Positions 8,770 through 16,541 are shown, counted from the first letter of the stretch. The stretch is DNA of 64,000 nucleotides from Mesorhizobium sp. CU3 (GCF_006442965.1 NZ_VFWX01000010.1:186001-250000), one strand, 5' to 3'. Notes: a model not told the origin generated them from the sequence alone. Program-made: numbers and translations.

Positions 8770-9060
8770 ATGAAAAACCTGTCGATCTTGCTTGTTGCAG
8801 GCACGATTGTCTGCGTAGCCGGCGCCGCTTACGCCAGGCCGGACACGCGCAACATGACCTGTGCCGAGACCCAAGCGCTGATCCAAAGCCGCCACGCCGC
8901 GGTGCTGACCACTGGCCGCGATCTATACGACCGCTTCGTGCGACAATACGGCAATGAATGCGATTGGCCGGAAGTGCCTGTTTCCATGACAGTTCCGACC
9001 AGGACCGGCGGATGCCGCGTCTATCACTGCGCCGAACCGGTCTTCGATTTCCCCGATTGA
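8770..9060 (+). CDS. Hypothetical secreted protein (96 aa)
   Basis: The product begins MKNLSILLVAGTIVCVAGAAYA, a clear signal peptide with AYA-R cleavage, followed by about 75 residues with four cysteines (MTCAET, NECDWP, GGCRVYHCAEP) that could form two disulfides in the periplasm. The segment CAETQALIQSRHAAVLTTG resembles short periplasmic proteins found widely in rhizobia, but no named function is known. It begins 46 bases after the preceding small gene and may be co-transcribed with it. Confidence 0.8.
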   Translation: MKNLSILLVAGTIVCVAGAAYARPDTRNMTCAETQALIQSRHAAVLTTGRDLYDRFVRQYGNECDWPEVPVSMTVPTRTGGCRVYHCAEPVFDFPD

Positions 9061-9084
9061 GCGCAGCTTCTTGCGCCATGACAC

Positions 9085-9110
9085 GGAACCGTTGCAAGGT
9101 TGCGCGGGTT
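9085..9110 (+). promoter_or_regulatory. Possible EcfG-type promoter before the GFA-family gene
   Basis: GGAAC at 9085-9089, 17-base spacer, GGTT at 9107-9110; the -10 deviates from CGTT by one base. It is about 70 bases before the ATG at 9179. Weaker than the other sites in the window. Confidence 0.35.
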
Positions 9111-9178
9111 GTAGCGGGCAGCAGCGGAATGGGCGCGCAGAGTTGTCGACCATTCGCGTGGCAGCAGGAGGAAGCGCC

Positions 9179-9634
9179 ATGTCCAACGAGATCACACGCA
9201 GCGGCAGTTGCTTGTGCGGAGGCGTGCAGTTCCAGGTCAGCGGCGAGCCGCAGCGGGTCGGCCTTTGCCACTGCAAGGATTGCCGCAAGACAAGCGGCTC
9301 GGTTTTTCACGCCTACGCGATATGGCCGCGCCAGGCCTTTGAGGCCACTGGCATCACCAGCACATATGGCGCCCGCAGTTTTTGCCCGACTTGCGGTGGT
9401 CGCGTCCCTTTCATCGGCGAGGACGAAGTCGAGGTGACGATCGGCAGCCTGGACGTGGCGCCGACCGAAGGGCTGGTGCCGGGCTACGAATTGTGGATCG
9501 GCCGCCGCGAGAGCTGGTTGCAGCCTCTGCCCGAGGCACAACAGTTCGAGCATGACCGCTTCGCCGATGATCCGGGGTTTGCCAGCGGCGCCGTACCGCA
9601 AAACAACCTGGAACGACAGCGAAAGTCGGCCTAA
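9179..9634 (+). CDS. GFA-family (glutathione-dependent formaldehyde-activating enzyme-like) zinc protein
   Basis: 151 residues. The zinc-site cysteines of the GFA/Mss4-like fold are in order: GSCLCGGVQF, LCHCKDCRKTSGS and FCPTCGG. Family members include S-(hydroxymethyl)glutathione synthase but most have no proven activity, so only the fold is assigned. The ATG follows AGGAGGAAG. A second, divergent GFA-family gene lies at 58609-59070 on the other strand. Confidence 0.88.
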   Translation: MSNEITRSGSCLCGGVQFQVSGEPQRVGLCHCKDCRKTSGSVFHAYAIWPRQAFEATGITSTYGARSFCPTCGGRVPFIGEDEVEVTIGSLDVAPTEGLVPGYELWIGRRESWLQPLPEAQQFEHDRFADDPGFASGAVPQNNLERQRKSA

Positions 9635-9819
9635 GCCCGCGCCTCCGATGGGATTTGAGTCCGAGGAAGGATGATCTTCGGCCGCCCTGACCGGTGGGGC
9701 AGCGTCTTTTTCTCGAAATTTCGCATTTTCAACCACCGGTCGGTTTGCCGGCTTTCTCGACGCCGTTAGCATTCGCGATGCGGCAAATTCGCGAAGGGCT
9801 GCGCTGGTCAACGCGACTC

Positions 9820-10115
9820 AGGCAATTATGCTTTGGCGTTTTGTTTGTCCCACAAAAGCATAAGAACGTTTTGACACATCTTTTAAATCATAGGTAGCAT
9901 AAGCATTTCTTGCCAAAAGATTTAATTGGCGAGTGGAATACATCGCTGAGTTCACAGCACCATGGTGAAAATTTTTTCCGTTCAAGAAATTTCCAACAAT
10001 CCTAGTTCTGGTTGTACCAGTTATGACATGCGACAGGCAGCAAACAGTAGAGGACGTGATTTCTGGCCTTTTACAAAAGACCACCTTTGTTTCTTTCAAT
10101 TTTTGCTACATAGTG
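9820..10115. other. AT-rich gene-free stretch
   Basis: About 300 bases near 40 percent GC or lower inside a roughly 63-65 percent GC window, with runs such as AATTTTTTCC. The whole gene-free interval runs from 9635 to 10149. An open frame exists on the minus strand (9818-10099) but has no ribosome binding site, no family and no GC-rich third positions. It may be a regulatory region for the PAS gene or a remnant of transferred DNA. Confidence 0.5.
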
Positions 10116-10149
10116 TTGCCGAATCTTGAGGCCGGACGGGGCGGTTTTC

Positions 10150-10695
10150 ATGACGTCGGGACCTGAACGCAGCCGCAATATGCATACGCGGTATCCACCG
10201 ATAGACGGGTTCTGGACCTGGGACATCAAGCGCGACCGGGTCTATGGCGATGCCAATCTTTCAGCTTATTTCGGCCTCACGCTCGAAGAATTCTCGCACG
10301 GCGCGCCGTTGGAGCGGTGGATGCAATGCATCGACCGGGACGACCGACCGAGGATCCGGCTGGCGATCCGCAAGGCTATAGAACGCAGGTCGGGCTTCAG
10401 GGAGGTCTACAGGATCCGCTCTGAGAAGATGGGCCTGCGCAAGATCCTGGCTGTAGGCCAGTGCTATGTCGACGGCGTCGGCGAGGCCGCGCTCTATCCT
10501 GGATGGTTTATCGACCTGACGCAGGACACCGCGTGCGAAGAGCAATCCTTGCGCGATATCCACAGCCACGTCGAACAGGCCAGGGACATCGCACAATCGA
10601 TCGGAGATGATATGCTGTCCTACCTCCTGGACAATGTCGAAGAAGAAGTCGAGCAGCGGTTCGGCGGGAGAGTGGGGAGGCGCAAATCGTCCTGA
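10150..10695 (+). CDS. Stand-alone PAS-domain protein
   Basis: 181 residues from the ATG at 10150. A PAS fold spans residues ~20-125 (GFWTWDIKRDRVYGD, AYFGLTLEEF, IDRDDRPRIRLAI, GFREVYRIR, GWFIDLTQ). The C-terminal 55 residues are helical and acidic with no kinase or GGDEF domain, so it is likely a single-domain sensor that binds a partner. A TTG start at 10126 and an ATG at 10180 are alternatives; none has a strong ribosome binding site. An AT-rich 300-bp region precedes it. Confidence 0.8.
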   Translation: MTSGPERSRNMHTRYPPIDGFWTWDIKRDRVYGDANLSAYFGLTLEEFSHGAPLERWMQCIDRDDRPRIRLAIRKAIERRSGFREVYRIRSEKMGLRKILAVGQCYVDGVGEAALYPGWFIDLTQDTACEEQSLRDIHSHVEQARDIAQSIGDDMLSYLLDNVEEEVEQRFGGRVGRRKSS

Positions 10696-10779
10696 AACGA
10701 ACTTTGCCGTGTTCCGGACCCATTCCCCGGTCGCGCTGCTTGCCGGTGTGTTTCACCGTTTCACGAAAACGGCTAGCCG

Positions 10780-10905
10780 CTCTATCTATTTGTTTTGACG
10801 CAACTCCAGACGGAAAACCGCTTCACACTTTTCCTGGAGTTGCTCTAGCTATTTGTTTTGACGCAATCCCGGACGGAAAGCCGCTTCACACTTTTCCTGG
10901 AGTTG
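10780..10905. repeat. Tandem pair of 63-bp intergenic repeat units
   Basis: Two near-identical 63-bp units in direct tandem (10780-10842 and 10843-10905), each starting CTCTA(T/G)CTATTTGTTTTGA and containing CCGCTTCACACTTTTCC. A partial third unit begins at 10906 with CTCTAGC and supplies the stop codon of the next minus-strand gene. The unit resembles a dispersed intergenic element common in Mesorhizobium and relatives. Confidence 0.8.
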
Positions 10906-10907
10906 CT

Positions 10908-11177
10908 CTAGCTTTTTGGCGACAGCCTGCCGCGCCGGCCGACTTCAGCCGTGACCATGCGCGCGAAATGGGACTGCGGAGATCGGCGCTCGATAAGTTT
11001 CGCGCGTTCCAGGGCCGCATCGCCGTAGAATTCGATCAGCACGCCCGCCGCCTTGGCCGCATCCGCCTTCAGACGGCTGAAATCGGCCTCGCCGCCCTCG
11101 CTCGAGGGCTCGCTCCTGGCAATCACGTCAAGCATGGCTTGCAACTTGTCAGGCGTGCTGCCCTCGTCTTCGTGCAT
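10908..11177 (-). CDS. Hypothetical protein (89 aa)
   Basis: 89 residues, MHEDEGSTPDKLQAML onward, mostly helical and charged, with KADAAKAAGVLIEFYGDAA near the middle and a basic C-terminus. AGGGA precedes the ATG at 11177; the frame is open further upstream but without a start signal. No domain is recognised. It is divergent from the 64-aa gene at 11346. Its TAG stop lies in the edge of the 63-bp repeat array, so the repeat insertion may have set the present C-terminus. Confidence 0.65.
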   Translation of the reverse strand: MHEDEGSTPDKLQAMLDVIARSEPSSEGGEADFSRLKADAAKAAGVLIEFYGDAALERAKLIERRSPQSHFARMVTAEVGRRGRLSPKS

Positions 11178-11345
11178 GGTCCCTACCCAATTGGGCGCGT
11201 AAAATATCGACAATTTGGCGCGATGTCCAACAGGTTCGTTGATCGAGCGTCGGTACAACCGAGTACAGCTTCACCGTGAGAGAGGCGACAACCTTCATAC
11301 AAGCATAGTTAGCCAAACTTACCTCGCAGACATTCGGGGGCGCCC

Positions 11346-11540
11346 ATGGACCAGCCAAGCAAAATGGAAAACCTGCAATTCGCGCAAGGGATCTTGCGGG
11401 AGCTTCGCCAGAGGGCTGAAGCCGATGGCGAGAAGCTGCTGACATATCTTATCGACATGGCCTATCTCGAAGCAAGCGACCGAATCCGCGCGCATTGGAT
11501 CGGCAGCCACGAACACGAAGGCCGTCGCGCCAAAGGCTGA
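11346..11540 (+). CDS. Hypothetical small protein (64 aa)
   Basis: 64 residues, MDQPSKMENLQFAQGILRE, amphipathic helices followed by a polar tail (IGSHEHEGRRAKG). The motif EKLLTYLIDMAYLEASD resembles the C-terminal helix of the PAS protein 0.7 kb upstream (DDMLSYLLDNVEEE), hinting at a shared helical module. GGGGGC lies just before the ATG. Function unknown. Confidence 0.65.
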   Translation: MDQPSKMENLQFAQGILRELRQRAEADGEKLLTYLIDMAYLEASDRIRAHWIGSHEHEGRRAKG

Positions 11541-11571
11541 GCGACCGGTGGCCACAAGGCGCCCGGAACGC

Positions 11572-11605
11572 AAAAAAGCCCGCCATGCCTTGCGGTATGG
11601 CGGGC
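11572..11605 (-). terminator. Rho-independent terminator of msrA
   Basis: GCCCGCCATgCC and GGtATGGCGGGC form a strong hairpin; read on the minus strand it is followed by TTTTTT. It lies 48 bp after the msrA stop. Confidence 0.85.
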
Positions 11606-11652
11606 GAGAACTTGGGTGATGCAGGTTAGGCCAAAATGGCCTGATTGCCGGT

Positions 11653-12174
11653 TTAAGACGCGGCGGCCTGCTGGCGGACCGGAAGCTTCCAGCCCGGCCG
11701 CGAGAAATGACAGGTATAGCCGTTCGGATAGCGCTCCAGATAGTCCTGGTGCTCCGGCTCGGCCTCCCAGAATGGTCCGACCGGAGCGAGCTCGGTGACG
11801 ACCTTGCCGGGCCACAAACCGGATGCATCGACATCGGCGATCGTGTCTTCCGCGACCCGCTTCTGCTCATCGCTGGTGTAATAGATCGCCGAGCGATAGC
11901 TCATGCCGACGTCGTTGCCCTGACGGTTCCTGGTTGTCGGGTCGTGGATCTGGAAGAAGAATTCAAGCAGCGTGCGGAAGCTGGTCTTGGCTGGATCGAA
12001 GACGATCTCGATCGCTTCGGCGTGGGTGCCGTGGTTGCGGTAGGTGGCGTTGGGCACATCGCCGCCGCTATAGCCGACCCGGGTCGAAATCACGCCGGGA
12101 AAACGGCGGATGAGATCCTGCATGCCCCAGAAGCAGCCGCCGGCAAGCACCGCGCGTTCGGTGGAAGAAGTCAT
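11653..12174 (-). CDS. msrA: Peptide-methionine (S)-S-oxide reductase MsrA
   Basis: 173 residues. The catalytic GCFWG motif is at residues 12-16, with YSGG, the [11 protein letters not shown] strand and the [17 protein letters not shown] segment that shape the methionine sulfoxide pocket. It repairs oxidised methionine residues in the cytosol, using thioredoxin as reductant. The start is unambiguous: AAAGGAGGTG before the ATG. Monocistronic, with a hairpin terminator downstream. The C-terminus lacks the extra recycling cysteines seen in some MsrA proteins. Confidence 0.96.
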   Translation of the reverse strand: MTSSTERAVLAGGCFWGMQDLIRRFPGVISTRVGYSGGDVPNATYRNHGTHAEAIEIVFDPAKTSFRTLLEFFFQIHDPTTRNRQGNDVGMSYRSAIYYTSDEQKRVAEDTIADVDASGLWPGKVVTELAPVGPFWEAEPEHQDYLERYPNGYTCHFSRPGWKLPVRQQAAAS

Positions 12175-12335
12175 GTCACACCTCCTTTGGATTGCCCCAT
12201 ATGTAGGCGTTGTGGTGCACTTCTTCCAGCCGCTCCCGGCGCCTGGCGAAGGCAAGATAGCTTTCGCCTGACACGGGCGGAATGTTTCATGTTCACCCAA
12301 AAGAATGTCGGACTGAAAATCATGCGGAAAGCAAA

Positions 12336-12752
12336 TCAGCCGTCGCTACCGGTTATTCCTCGGAACCTGCGCACCACGACCTCGAAGACAATGTCTGAAA
12401 GGTCCACATCGTCGAGGAACGGCCGTACGGTGGCTTCGAGGCCGCGGATGCGGTTTCGGATCTCCTCATCGCTCAACCGCTCAAGATTGTTGTCACTGGC
12501 CACACCTTGCGAGAACTCCTTCGGCATCATGGTCAGCACGACCTTCAGATACTGTTCCGGCTTTTCCGCCCTGACCGCCGCGATGACGCCGGCGCCATGG
12601 GCGCGGAAATCGGCGCGAAGTGCCGCAGCGAAATCGTCGCCAAGCGTCTTCTTCGCGCGCTTGGGGCGGGCGGCGGCTTGAACATCCGCCGGCTTGCGGC
12701 GGGGCGGTTTCGTGGCGGCTGCCTTGCGCCGCAACGGCTTGACCTCAGCCAT
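12336..12752 (-). CDS. Hypothetical protein resembling phage terminase-linked DUF5681 proteins (138 aa)
   Basis: 138 residues from the ATG at 12752. A basic, Pro/Arg/Lys-rich N-terminus is followed by a segment [16 protein letters not shown] and then [17 protein letters not shown], a motif seen in small phage proteins encoded near terminase genes. The gene overlaps the upstream gene by eight bases (ATGGCTGA), indicating translational coupling. No other phage gene is near, so this pair may be a prophage remnant or a domesticated unit. Family assignment is tentative. Confidence 0.65.
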   Translation of the reverse strand: MAEVKPLRRKAAATKPPRRKPADVQAAARPKRAKKTLGDDFAAALRADFRAHGAGVIAAVRAEKPEQYLKVVLTMMPKEFSQGVASDNNLERLSDEEIRNRIRGLEATVRPFLDDVDLSDIVFEVVVRRFRGITGSDG

Positions 12753-13098
12753 GCGCGGCCGCATCGGACGCCGGCGCCTTGGCCGCCGCCCTCGGCTTCT
12801 TGCGGACCGCTTTCCTGCGCGGCTTGGCGCGGACCGGCTTGGGCGCGAGCGGAGCGGAGACCGCCTTCAGCCTTGCGGTGACGGCCTGGATCGACGACCG
12901 GTCGAGGTCGCGGCGCGCAAAGCCGAAGCCGCCGACCGCTTCGAGCGGCCCGCCGCGCACCATGCCGATCCGCACACCGGGCGCGACCTGTTCAACGCGA
13001 CTGGCGCGATGCGGCGGGGCCGACGATTCGAATTCGCCGATGGCGCTGACGATCTCGGCGCCGTCGTCGCCGGTGATGAGGGTGGCGTAGCGTGGCAT
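12745..13098 (-). CDS. Hypothetical protein with basic tail (117 aa)
   Basis: 117 residues. The N-terminal 70 residues look folded (MPRYATLITGDDGAEIVSAI, VAPGVRIGMVRGGPLEAVGG); the last 40 are Lys/Arg/Ala/Pro-rich (KPRRKAVRKKPRAAAKAP), resembling nucleic-acid-binding tails. GAGG precedes the ATG. It is translationally coupled to the 138-aa gene that follows. No family recognised; the GNN-type basic tail in both partners suggests joint DNA or RNA binding. Confidence 0.65.
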   Translation of the reverse strand: MPRYATLITGDDGAEIVSAIGEFESSAPPHRASRVEQVAPGVRIGMVRGGPLEAVGGFGFARRDLDRSSIQAVTARLKAVSAPLAPKPVRAKPRRKAVRKKPRAAAKAPASDAAAHG

Positions 13099-13146
13099 GT
13101 CGGCCTCGGGGGGTCTGGAGGCAAATCAGGGAGTTTGCGTTCTGTC

Positions 13147-13303
13147 GCGCCCCCCTCTGCCCTGCCGGGCATCTCCCCCACGAGGGGGAGATTGGAAGCT
13201 TCGGCGCCTCGCTCTTCCTGCAGCGTTGGAGATCAGCGAAAGCCGGCATGACAACTGATCTCCCCCTTGTGGGGGAGATGTCCGGCAGGACAGAGGGGGG
13301 CGC
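13147..13303. repeat. Inverted pair of REP-like palindromic repeats
   Basis: Left copy 13147-13192 contains GCCCTGCCGGGCATCTCCCC and a CTCCCCC-N3-GGGGGAG hairpin; the right copy 13257-13303 is the same element reversed. They flank 64 bp of unrelated sequence. Related copies lie at 62430-62585. They occupy most of the 497-base gap from 13099 to 13595; the remaining right part holds a short CCCGCC/GGCGGG hairpin near 13345 and the promoter below. Confidence 0.8.
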
Positions 13304-13519
13304 TGTACTGCCGACGTTGGCGATCGGATCGCCAGCAAAACAAAACCCGCCTCGCGGCGGGTCGTCGGCGCAAATCAGCACCATGGACAAAATCATAGCA
13401 GAGCTGCCCTCACCCTGCAACAGAAAATAGGGAAATTTTCCTAGATTGTTTCATGACGCCCTCCGCACCCCGTTCCGGCGGACGATCAAAACCAGCGGAA
13501 AATCGATCCAAATTTTCTC

Positions 13520-13544
13520 GGAACAATCATCTTTCCGATCGGTT
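13520..13544 (+). promoter_or_regulatory. EcfG-type promoter before the 103-aa secreted protein gene
   Basis: GGAAC at 13520-13524, 16-base spacer, GGTT at 13541-13544, about 50 bases before the ATG at 13596. One deviation from the CGTT -10 consensus. Confidence 0.5.
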
Positions 13545-13595
13545 CTACCCTTGGTCGCAATGCGACAATCGTCTCGCAACCATAGGAGAAGAATC

Positions 13596-13907
13596 ATGCT
13601 TACGAGGATCCTAGCAGCTTCCGCCCTGACCCTTGGTCTCGCAACGGCGGCGATCGCCCAGACCGCCACGGATGGTACAGGCGGCAGCGGCCAGACCATC
13701 ACCGTCGACCCGAAGACGCCGGCCACGCCTTCGCCTGACCAGGCTTCGCCGGACACGACCACGACGGGCAGCACGACAGGCGGCGACATGAATTCGAACG
13801 CCGACAAGAACTGCCCGAACAGCCCGCAGGGTGCTGAGGGCGATGCCAATTCGACGACGGCCGGCACGATGGCGCCGAACGTCAACGGCAAGAATTGCGG
13901 CAACTAA
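13596..13907 (+). CDS. Secreted low-complexity Thr/Asn/Ser-rich protein (103 aa)
   Basis: Signal peptide MLTRILAASALTLGLATAAIA-Q, then a disordered region rich in Thr, Pro, Ser, Asn and Gly (DPKTPATPSPDQASPDTTTT). Two cysteines (KNCPNSPQG and KNCGN) could pair. Such proteins are common unknown periplasmic proteins in Mesorhizobium. TAGGAGAAG precedes the ATG; a hairpin terminator follows at 13930. The nearby EcfG-type promoter suggests stress control. Confidence 0.8.
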   Translation: MLTRILAASALTLGLATAAIAQTATDGTGGSGQTITVDPKTPATPSPDQASPDTTTTGSTTGGDMNSNADKNCPNSPQGAEGDANSTTAGTMAPNVNGKNCGN

Positions 13908-13929
13908 TACTTCCGTTCCTTGTCGCACC

Positions 13930-13957
13930 AGGGCCGTGGAGTTCGCTCCGCGGCCCT
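13930..13957 (+). terminator. Rho-independent terminator
   Basis: Hairpin with arms AGGGCCGTGGA and TCCGCGGCCCT (one G-T pair) and a GTTCGC loop, followed by TGCCTTTTCC, 22 bp after the stop of the secreted-protein gene. Confidence 0.75.
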
Positions 13958-14007
13958 TGCCTTTTCCAGTAGAAACGCCGAGCCATGCGGGCAATCGTCC
14001 CGGCGCG

Positions 14008-14032
14008 GGAACCATGCGGCTTCGTGGCCGTT
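14008..14032 (+). promoter_or_regulatory. EcfG-type promoter before the DUF883-like gene
   Basis: GGAAC at 14008-14012, 16-base spacer, CGTT at 14029-14032: exact consensus, about 25 bases upstream of the ATG at 14057, giving a short leader. Confidence 0.7.
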
Positions 14033-14056
14033 GCAAAGGTCAAAAAGGAGAAACCG

Positions 14057-14584
14057 ATGGCCGATAACGAAAACACCACCTCCGCCGCAAACGGCACCGC
14101 CAAGCCGGCGCCCAGCGCCAGCCGTCCCCGCAACGCCGCCGCCCGCGCCAGCACGCGCTCTTCCAAGGCGTCCGAGGACGTAATGAAAAAGCAGATCGCC
14201 GAATTGAAGCGCGAGGTGACGAGACTGAACCGCGCGCTCTCCGACCAGGCCGAGGAAGCCGCCGAGGCCGCGCAGGGCTGGTACCAGGGCGCGGCCGACC
14301 GGGCTTCGGATTTCTACAACGGCGCCGCCGACCGCGCCTCCGGCTTCTACAGCGGCGCGACCGACCGTGCTTCTAATCTCTATCACGGTGCATCCGACAG
14401 GGCGTCGCGGGCAACACGCCAGCTCCGCAACCAGGCGCAGAGCGTTTCGGAAACGGTGCAGCAGAACCCCGGCACCTTCTCGACCGCCGTGCTGATGGGC
14501 GGTCTGGTCGGCGTCTTGGTCGGCATGGCGATCGGCAGGAGTTCCCAGCCCGATCCCGACTGGTTCCGCCGCTGGCAGCGCTAG
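14057..14584 (+). CDS. DUF883/ElaB-YqjD-like membrane-anchored protein with 11-residue repeats
   Basis: 175 residues. An Ala/Ser-rich N-terminus, a heptad-like helix (KKQIAELKREVTRLNRALSD), then four tandem units of about 11 residues (GAADRASDFYN, GAADRASGFYS, GATDRASNLYH, GASDRAS), a further helix and a C-terminal TM segment (LMGGLVGVLVGMAIGR) with a short tail. DUF883 proteins such as E. coli YqjD anchor ribosomes at the membrane in stationary phase; whether this one does is unknown. The 11-residue repeats resemble amphipathic helices of LEA-type proteins. AAAGGAG precedes the ATG, and the EcfG promoter fits a stationary-phase role. Confidence 0.85.
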   Translation: MADNENTTSAANGTAKPAPSASRPRNAAARASTRSSKASEDVMKKQIAELKREVTRLNRALSDQAEEAAEAAQGWYQGAADRASDFYNGAADRASGFYSGATDRASNLYHGASDRASRATRQLRNQAQSVSETVQQNPGTFSTAVLMGGLVGVLVGMAIGRSSQPDPDWFRRWQR

Positions 14585-14637
14585 GTCGCGACACACAAGT
14601 AGCGAGCGCGGCCCCGCATGGTGGCCGCACGGGAGGT

Positions 14638-14662
14638 AGGCCGGATGCGAAGCGTCCGGCCT
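14638..14662 (+). terminator. Rho-independent terminator
   Basis: Hairpin AGGCCGGATGC-GAA-GCGTCCGGCCT followed by TTCTTCT, 54 bp after the DUF883-like gene stop. Confidence 0.75.
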
Positions 14663-14787
14663 TTCTTCTGGTCCTTGGCCGACCTCTATTGGGTCGACCT
14701 ATGCCTGCTGCCTGCCCGCACAAGCGCTGCTCTGGCCATTAGCCGGCGCTTATGGGATCATTCCCTTAGGGAATCGCGGAGAGCACC

Positions 14788-15057
14788 ATGGATAGACCCG
14801 CCATGGCATCCGTCTTTCGGATGCGGCATGTGCCAGCCAGCATTTCGGGCGTTCGCAGCCTGGGCCGAGGCCAGGCCGATCCGGTGTTCCATTCAAGACC
14901 GCTCGGCGAAGCCATCCGCCTCATCGTCCAGGCCGACGGCCAGTACGATCTGAGCGCCGTCCTCATCGCCTATGGCGACCGCGCCACGCCGGCGCTCAGC
15001 GGCTATGAGATCAAGCAGCTGTGGGCCGAATACGGCCAGCGCTGGATGGAGGCGTAG
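14788..15057 (+). CDS. Hypothetical protein (89 aa)
   Basis: 89 residues with the segment AIRLIVQADGQYDLSAVLIAYGD in the middle and ALSGYEIKQLWAEYGQRWMEA at the C-terminus. GGAGAG lies seven bases before the ATG; a second in-frame ATG is at 14803. No domain is recognised. It stands between a terminator and another short gene. Confidence 0.6.
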   Translation: MDRPAMASVFRMRHVPASISGVRSLGRGQADPVFHSRPLGEAIRLIVQADGQYDLSAVLIAYGDRATPALSGYEIKQLWAEYGQRWMEA

Positions 15058-15158
15058 GCCGCCATTGCGCAGTGCCCGCATTGGTGGAATGCTGCCGTGC
15101 TTCCATTGACCAATTCCTGGAAAAAGTAACACGGATTTTCGCTCGGAAGGCTATCGCA

Positions 15159-15341
15159 ATGGCGAAAGAGATTGGAACGTTCGAGCCCGGTATCGTGGGC
15201 GGAGACATCTTGCGGCCGGACATCCTGGCGCCCGACTTTCACCGGCCGGACATCGGCACAAAAGTTTGGGTGCCGCCGACACCTCAGCCGCGTGACAAAT
15301 CATCTCCAAAGCCGCCACCACCGCCACCGCCGAAGAAATAG
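15159..15341 (+). CDS. Small protein with polyproline tail (60 aa)
   Basis: 60 residues: MAKEIGTFEPGIVGGDILRP, then a repeated xPDIxxPDF pattern and a C-terminal run KPPPPPPPKK. CGGAAGG precedes the ATG. The polyproline tail would need EF-P for translation and may bind a proline-recognising partner. No family recognised. Its stop is three bases from the stop of the convergent gene. Confidence 0.55.
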   Translation: MAKEIGTFEPGIVGGDILRPDILAPDFHRPDIGTKVWVPPTPQPRDKSSPKPPPPPPPKK

Positions 15342-15344
15342 GCG

Positions 15345-15968
15345 TCAGGCCTTTTTGCGGAAGCGTATATCGAGGGTGTGGATGCTATCGGCGGGGATGA
15401 CGGTCATGTTGTCGCCCCAATAGTCGTCGTGCGTATCGGCATGCGCCGTGGCGGTCGCCTTGCCAGTCTTGTCGCGGCGGTAGGTGTGCGTGACATACAT
15501 GGTCACCGCTCCGTCCGGTGCCACCATGAAAGGCGCGAAAGCGGCAGCGGCGAATCTCTCGGTGTTGTCGCAGAACAGCTCTCTGCCGTCCTTCAACACC
15601 GCGCTCACCTGGGTGATTTCATGGCTTGTGTCGGCGGCAAGCGTGGTCCAGACCGTCGCATCGTCGTCGGCATAGCTTACTTGGGTTTCTCGATAAACCT
15701 TGCGCACCAACGGTCGGCCGAACTTGCGCCAAATGAGGGCGGCGACGACCGGCGCCAACACTGCAACGACAATCGACACATTCGTCGGCAGATAGGGCGA
15801 CAGATATTTGGCAGCAAGTGTCGCGACGATTCCGAAGGCGACGGTGAGGAACACGGTGTCGACCTGCTGGTGTTCCTTGCGGATGCCTACATAGGCCACG
15901 AGATAGCCAAGATAACCGCCGCCAAGCGCAATCTGCACCGGAAGCGATACTTCGAAGAACTTGTCCAT
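15345..15968 (-). CDS. Hypothetical membrane protein (207 aa)
   Basis: 207 residues. Three hydrophobic helices occupy the first ~95 residues (VQIALGGGYLGYLVAYVGI, VDTVFLTVAFGIVATLAA, VSIVVAVLAPVVAALIW); the remaining 110 residues are a soluble domain with TLAADTSHEITQVSAVLKDG and a conserved-looking DDYWGDNMTVIP segment. GAGGGGAC precedes the ATG at 15968. No family is recognised; the layout (three helices plus a cytosolic beta-rich domain) suggests a regulatory or envelope role. Confidence 0.75.
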   Translation of the reverse strand: MDKFFEVSLPVQIALGGGYLGYLVAYVGIRKEHQQVDTVFLTVAFGIVATLAAKYLSPYLPTNVSIVVAVLAPVVAALIWRKFGRPLVRKVYRETQVSYADDDATVWTTLAADTSHEITQVSAVLKDGRELFCDNTERFAAAAFAPFMVAPDGAVTMYVTHTYRRDKTGKATATAHADTHDDYWGDNMTVIPADSIHTLDIRFRKKA

Positions 15969-16144
15969 CGACCTGTCCCCTCGCCAGCCGCCATGTTGCC
16001 GACACGCTATCGCACCGGCTCGCCTTCGGACACCGAAATCGTGCCCCGCCCGGTCCGCGCCAGCGATTGACCCGTTAGCAGCCCTGCCGGATCGGAAATG
16101 CCCCTCATGCGTTCTTCGAGGCGAGGTCAATGGGAGGAAACACC

Positions 16145-16450
16145 ATGAACGTCGCCAACCTGCAACTCGAGGGCCTGCTGATGGCCGTCGCCGCGATCAA
16201 CCATGTGCTGGTCAGGAAAGGCGTGCTGACTGTCGAGGAGATCGACATCGCGCTGCGCAAGGCCGAGGCCGGTGAGACCGGCGAGGAGCGTTCCGACGCC
16301 ATTTCGGCCTCAAACCGCGACGCCATCAATTTCCCGATCCGGCTGCTCGAACTCGCCAACCAGTGCCAGCCCGAGGCGGACATGCCGTCCTTCTCGAAGC
16401 TGGCGCGCATGGTCGGGCAGATGAAGGAGCCGTATAATGACCAGATGTAA
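16145..16450 (+). CDS. Hypothetical protein (101 aa)
   Basis: 101 residues, MNVANLQLEGLLMAVAAINH, an all-helical, SHOCT-like short protein: KGVLTVEEIDIALRKAEAG resembles the short helical motif of such domains. GGGAGG is well placed for the ATG at 16145, ruling out the in-frame ATG at 16130. No function is known. Confidence 0.75.
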   Translation: MNVANLQLEGLLMAVAAINHVLVRKGVLTVEEIDIALRKAEAGETGEERSDAISASNRDAINFPIRLLELANQCQPEADMPSFSKLARMVGQMKEPYNDQM

Positions 16451-16482
16451 GGGGCTTGGGCGGCAAACCTCAGACGTCGGCG

Positions 16483-16535
16483 CTGCCCCTCATCCGCCCT
16501 TCGGGCACCTTCTCCCCGTTGAACGGGGAGAAGGA
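16483..16535. repeat. REP-like palindromic repeat
   Basis: CCTTCTCCCCG-TTGAA-CGGGGAGAAGG hairpin preceded by GCCCCTCATCCGCCCTTCGG, a dispersed element typical of rhizobial genomes. It lies between two convergent genes and may also serve as a transcription stop. Confidence 0.8.
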
Positions 16536-16541
16536 ATAGCG

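Noticed and set aside
9818..10099. 93-residue ORF in the AT-rich island
   Set aside because: No ribosome binding site, no family and no GC-rich third positions; probably chance in AT-rich DNA.
13345..13361. CCCGCC-TCGC-GGCGGG hairpin as a terminator
   Set aside because: No gene on the minus strand ends there, and the tail on the plus strand lacks T; could be part of a repeat, so it was not listed as a feature.
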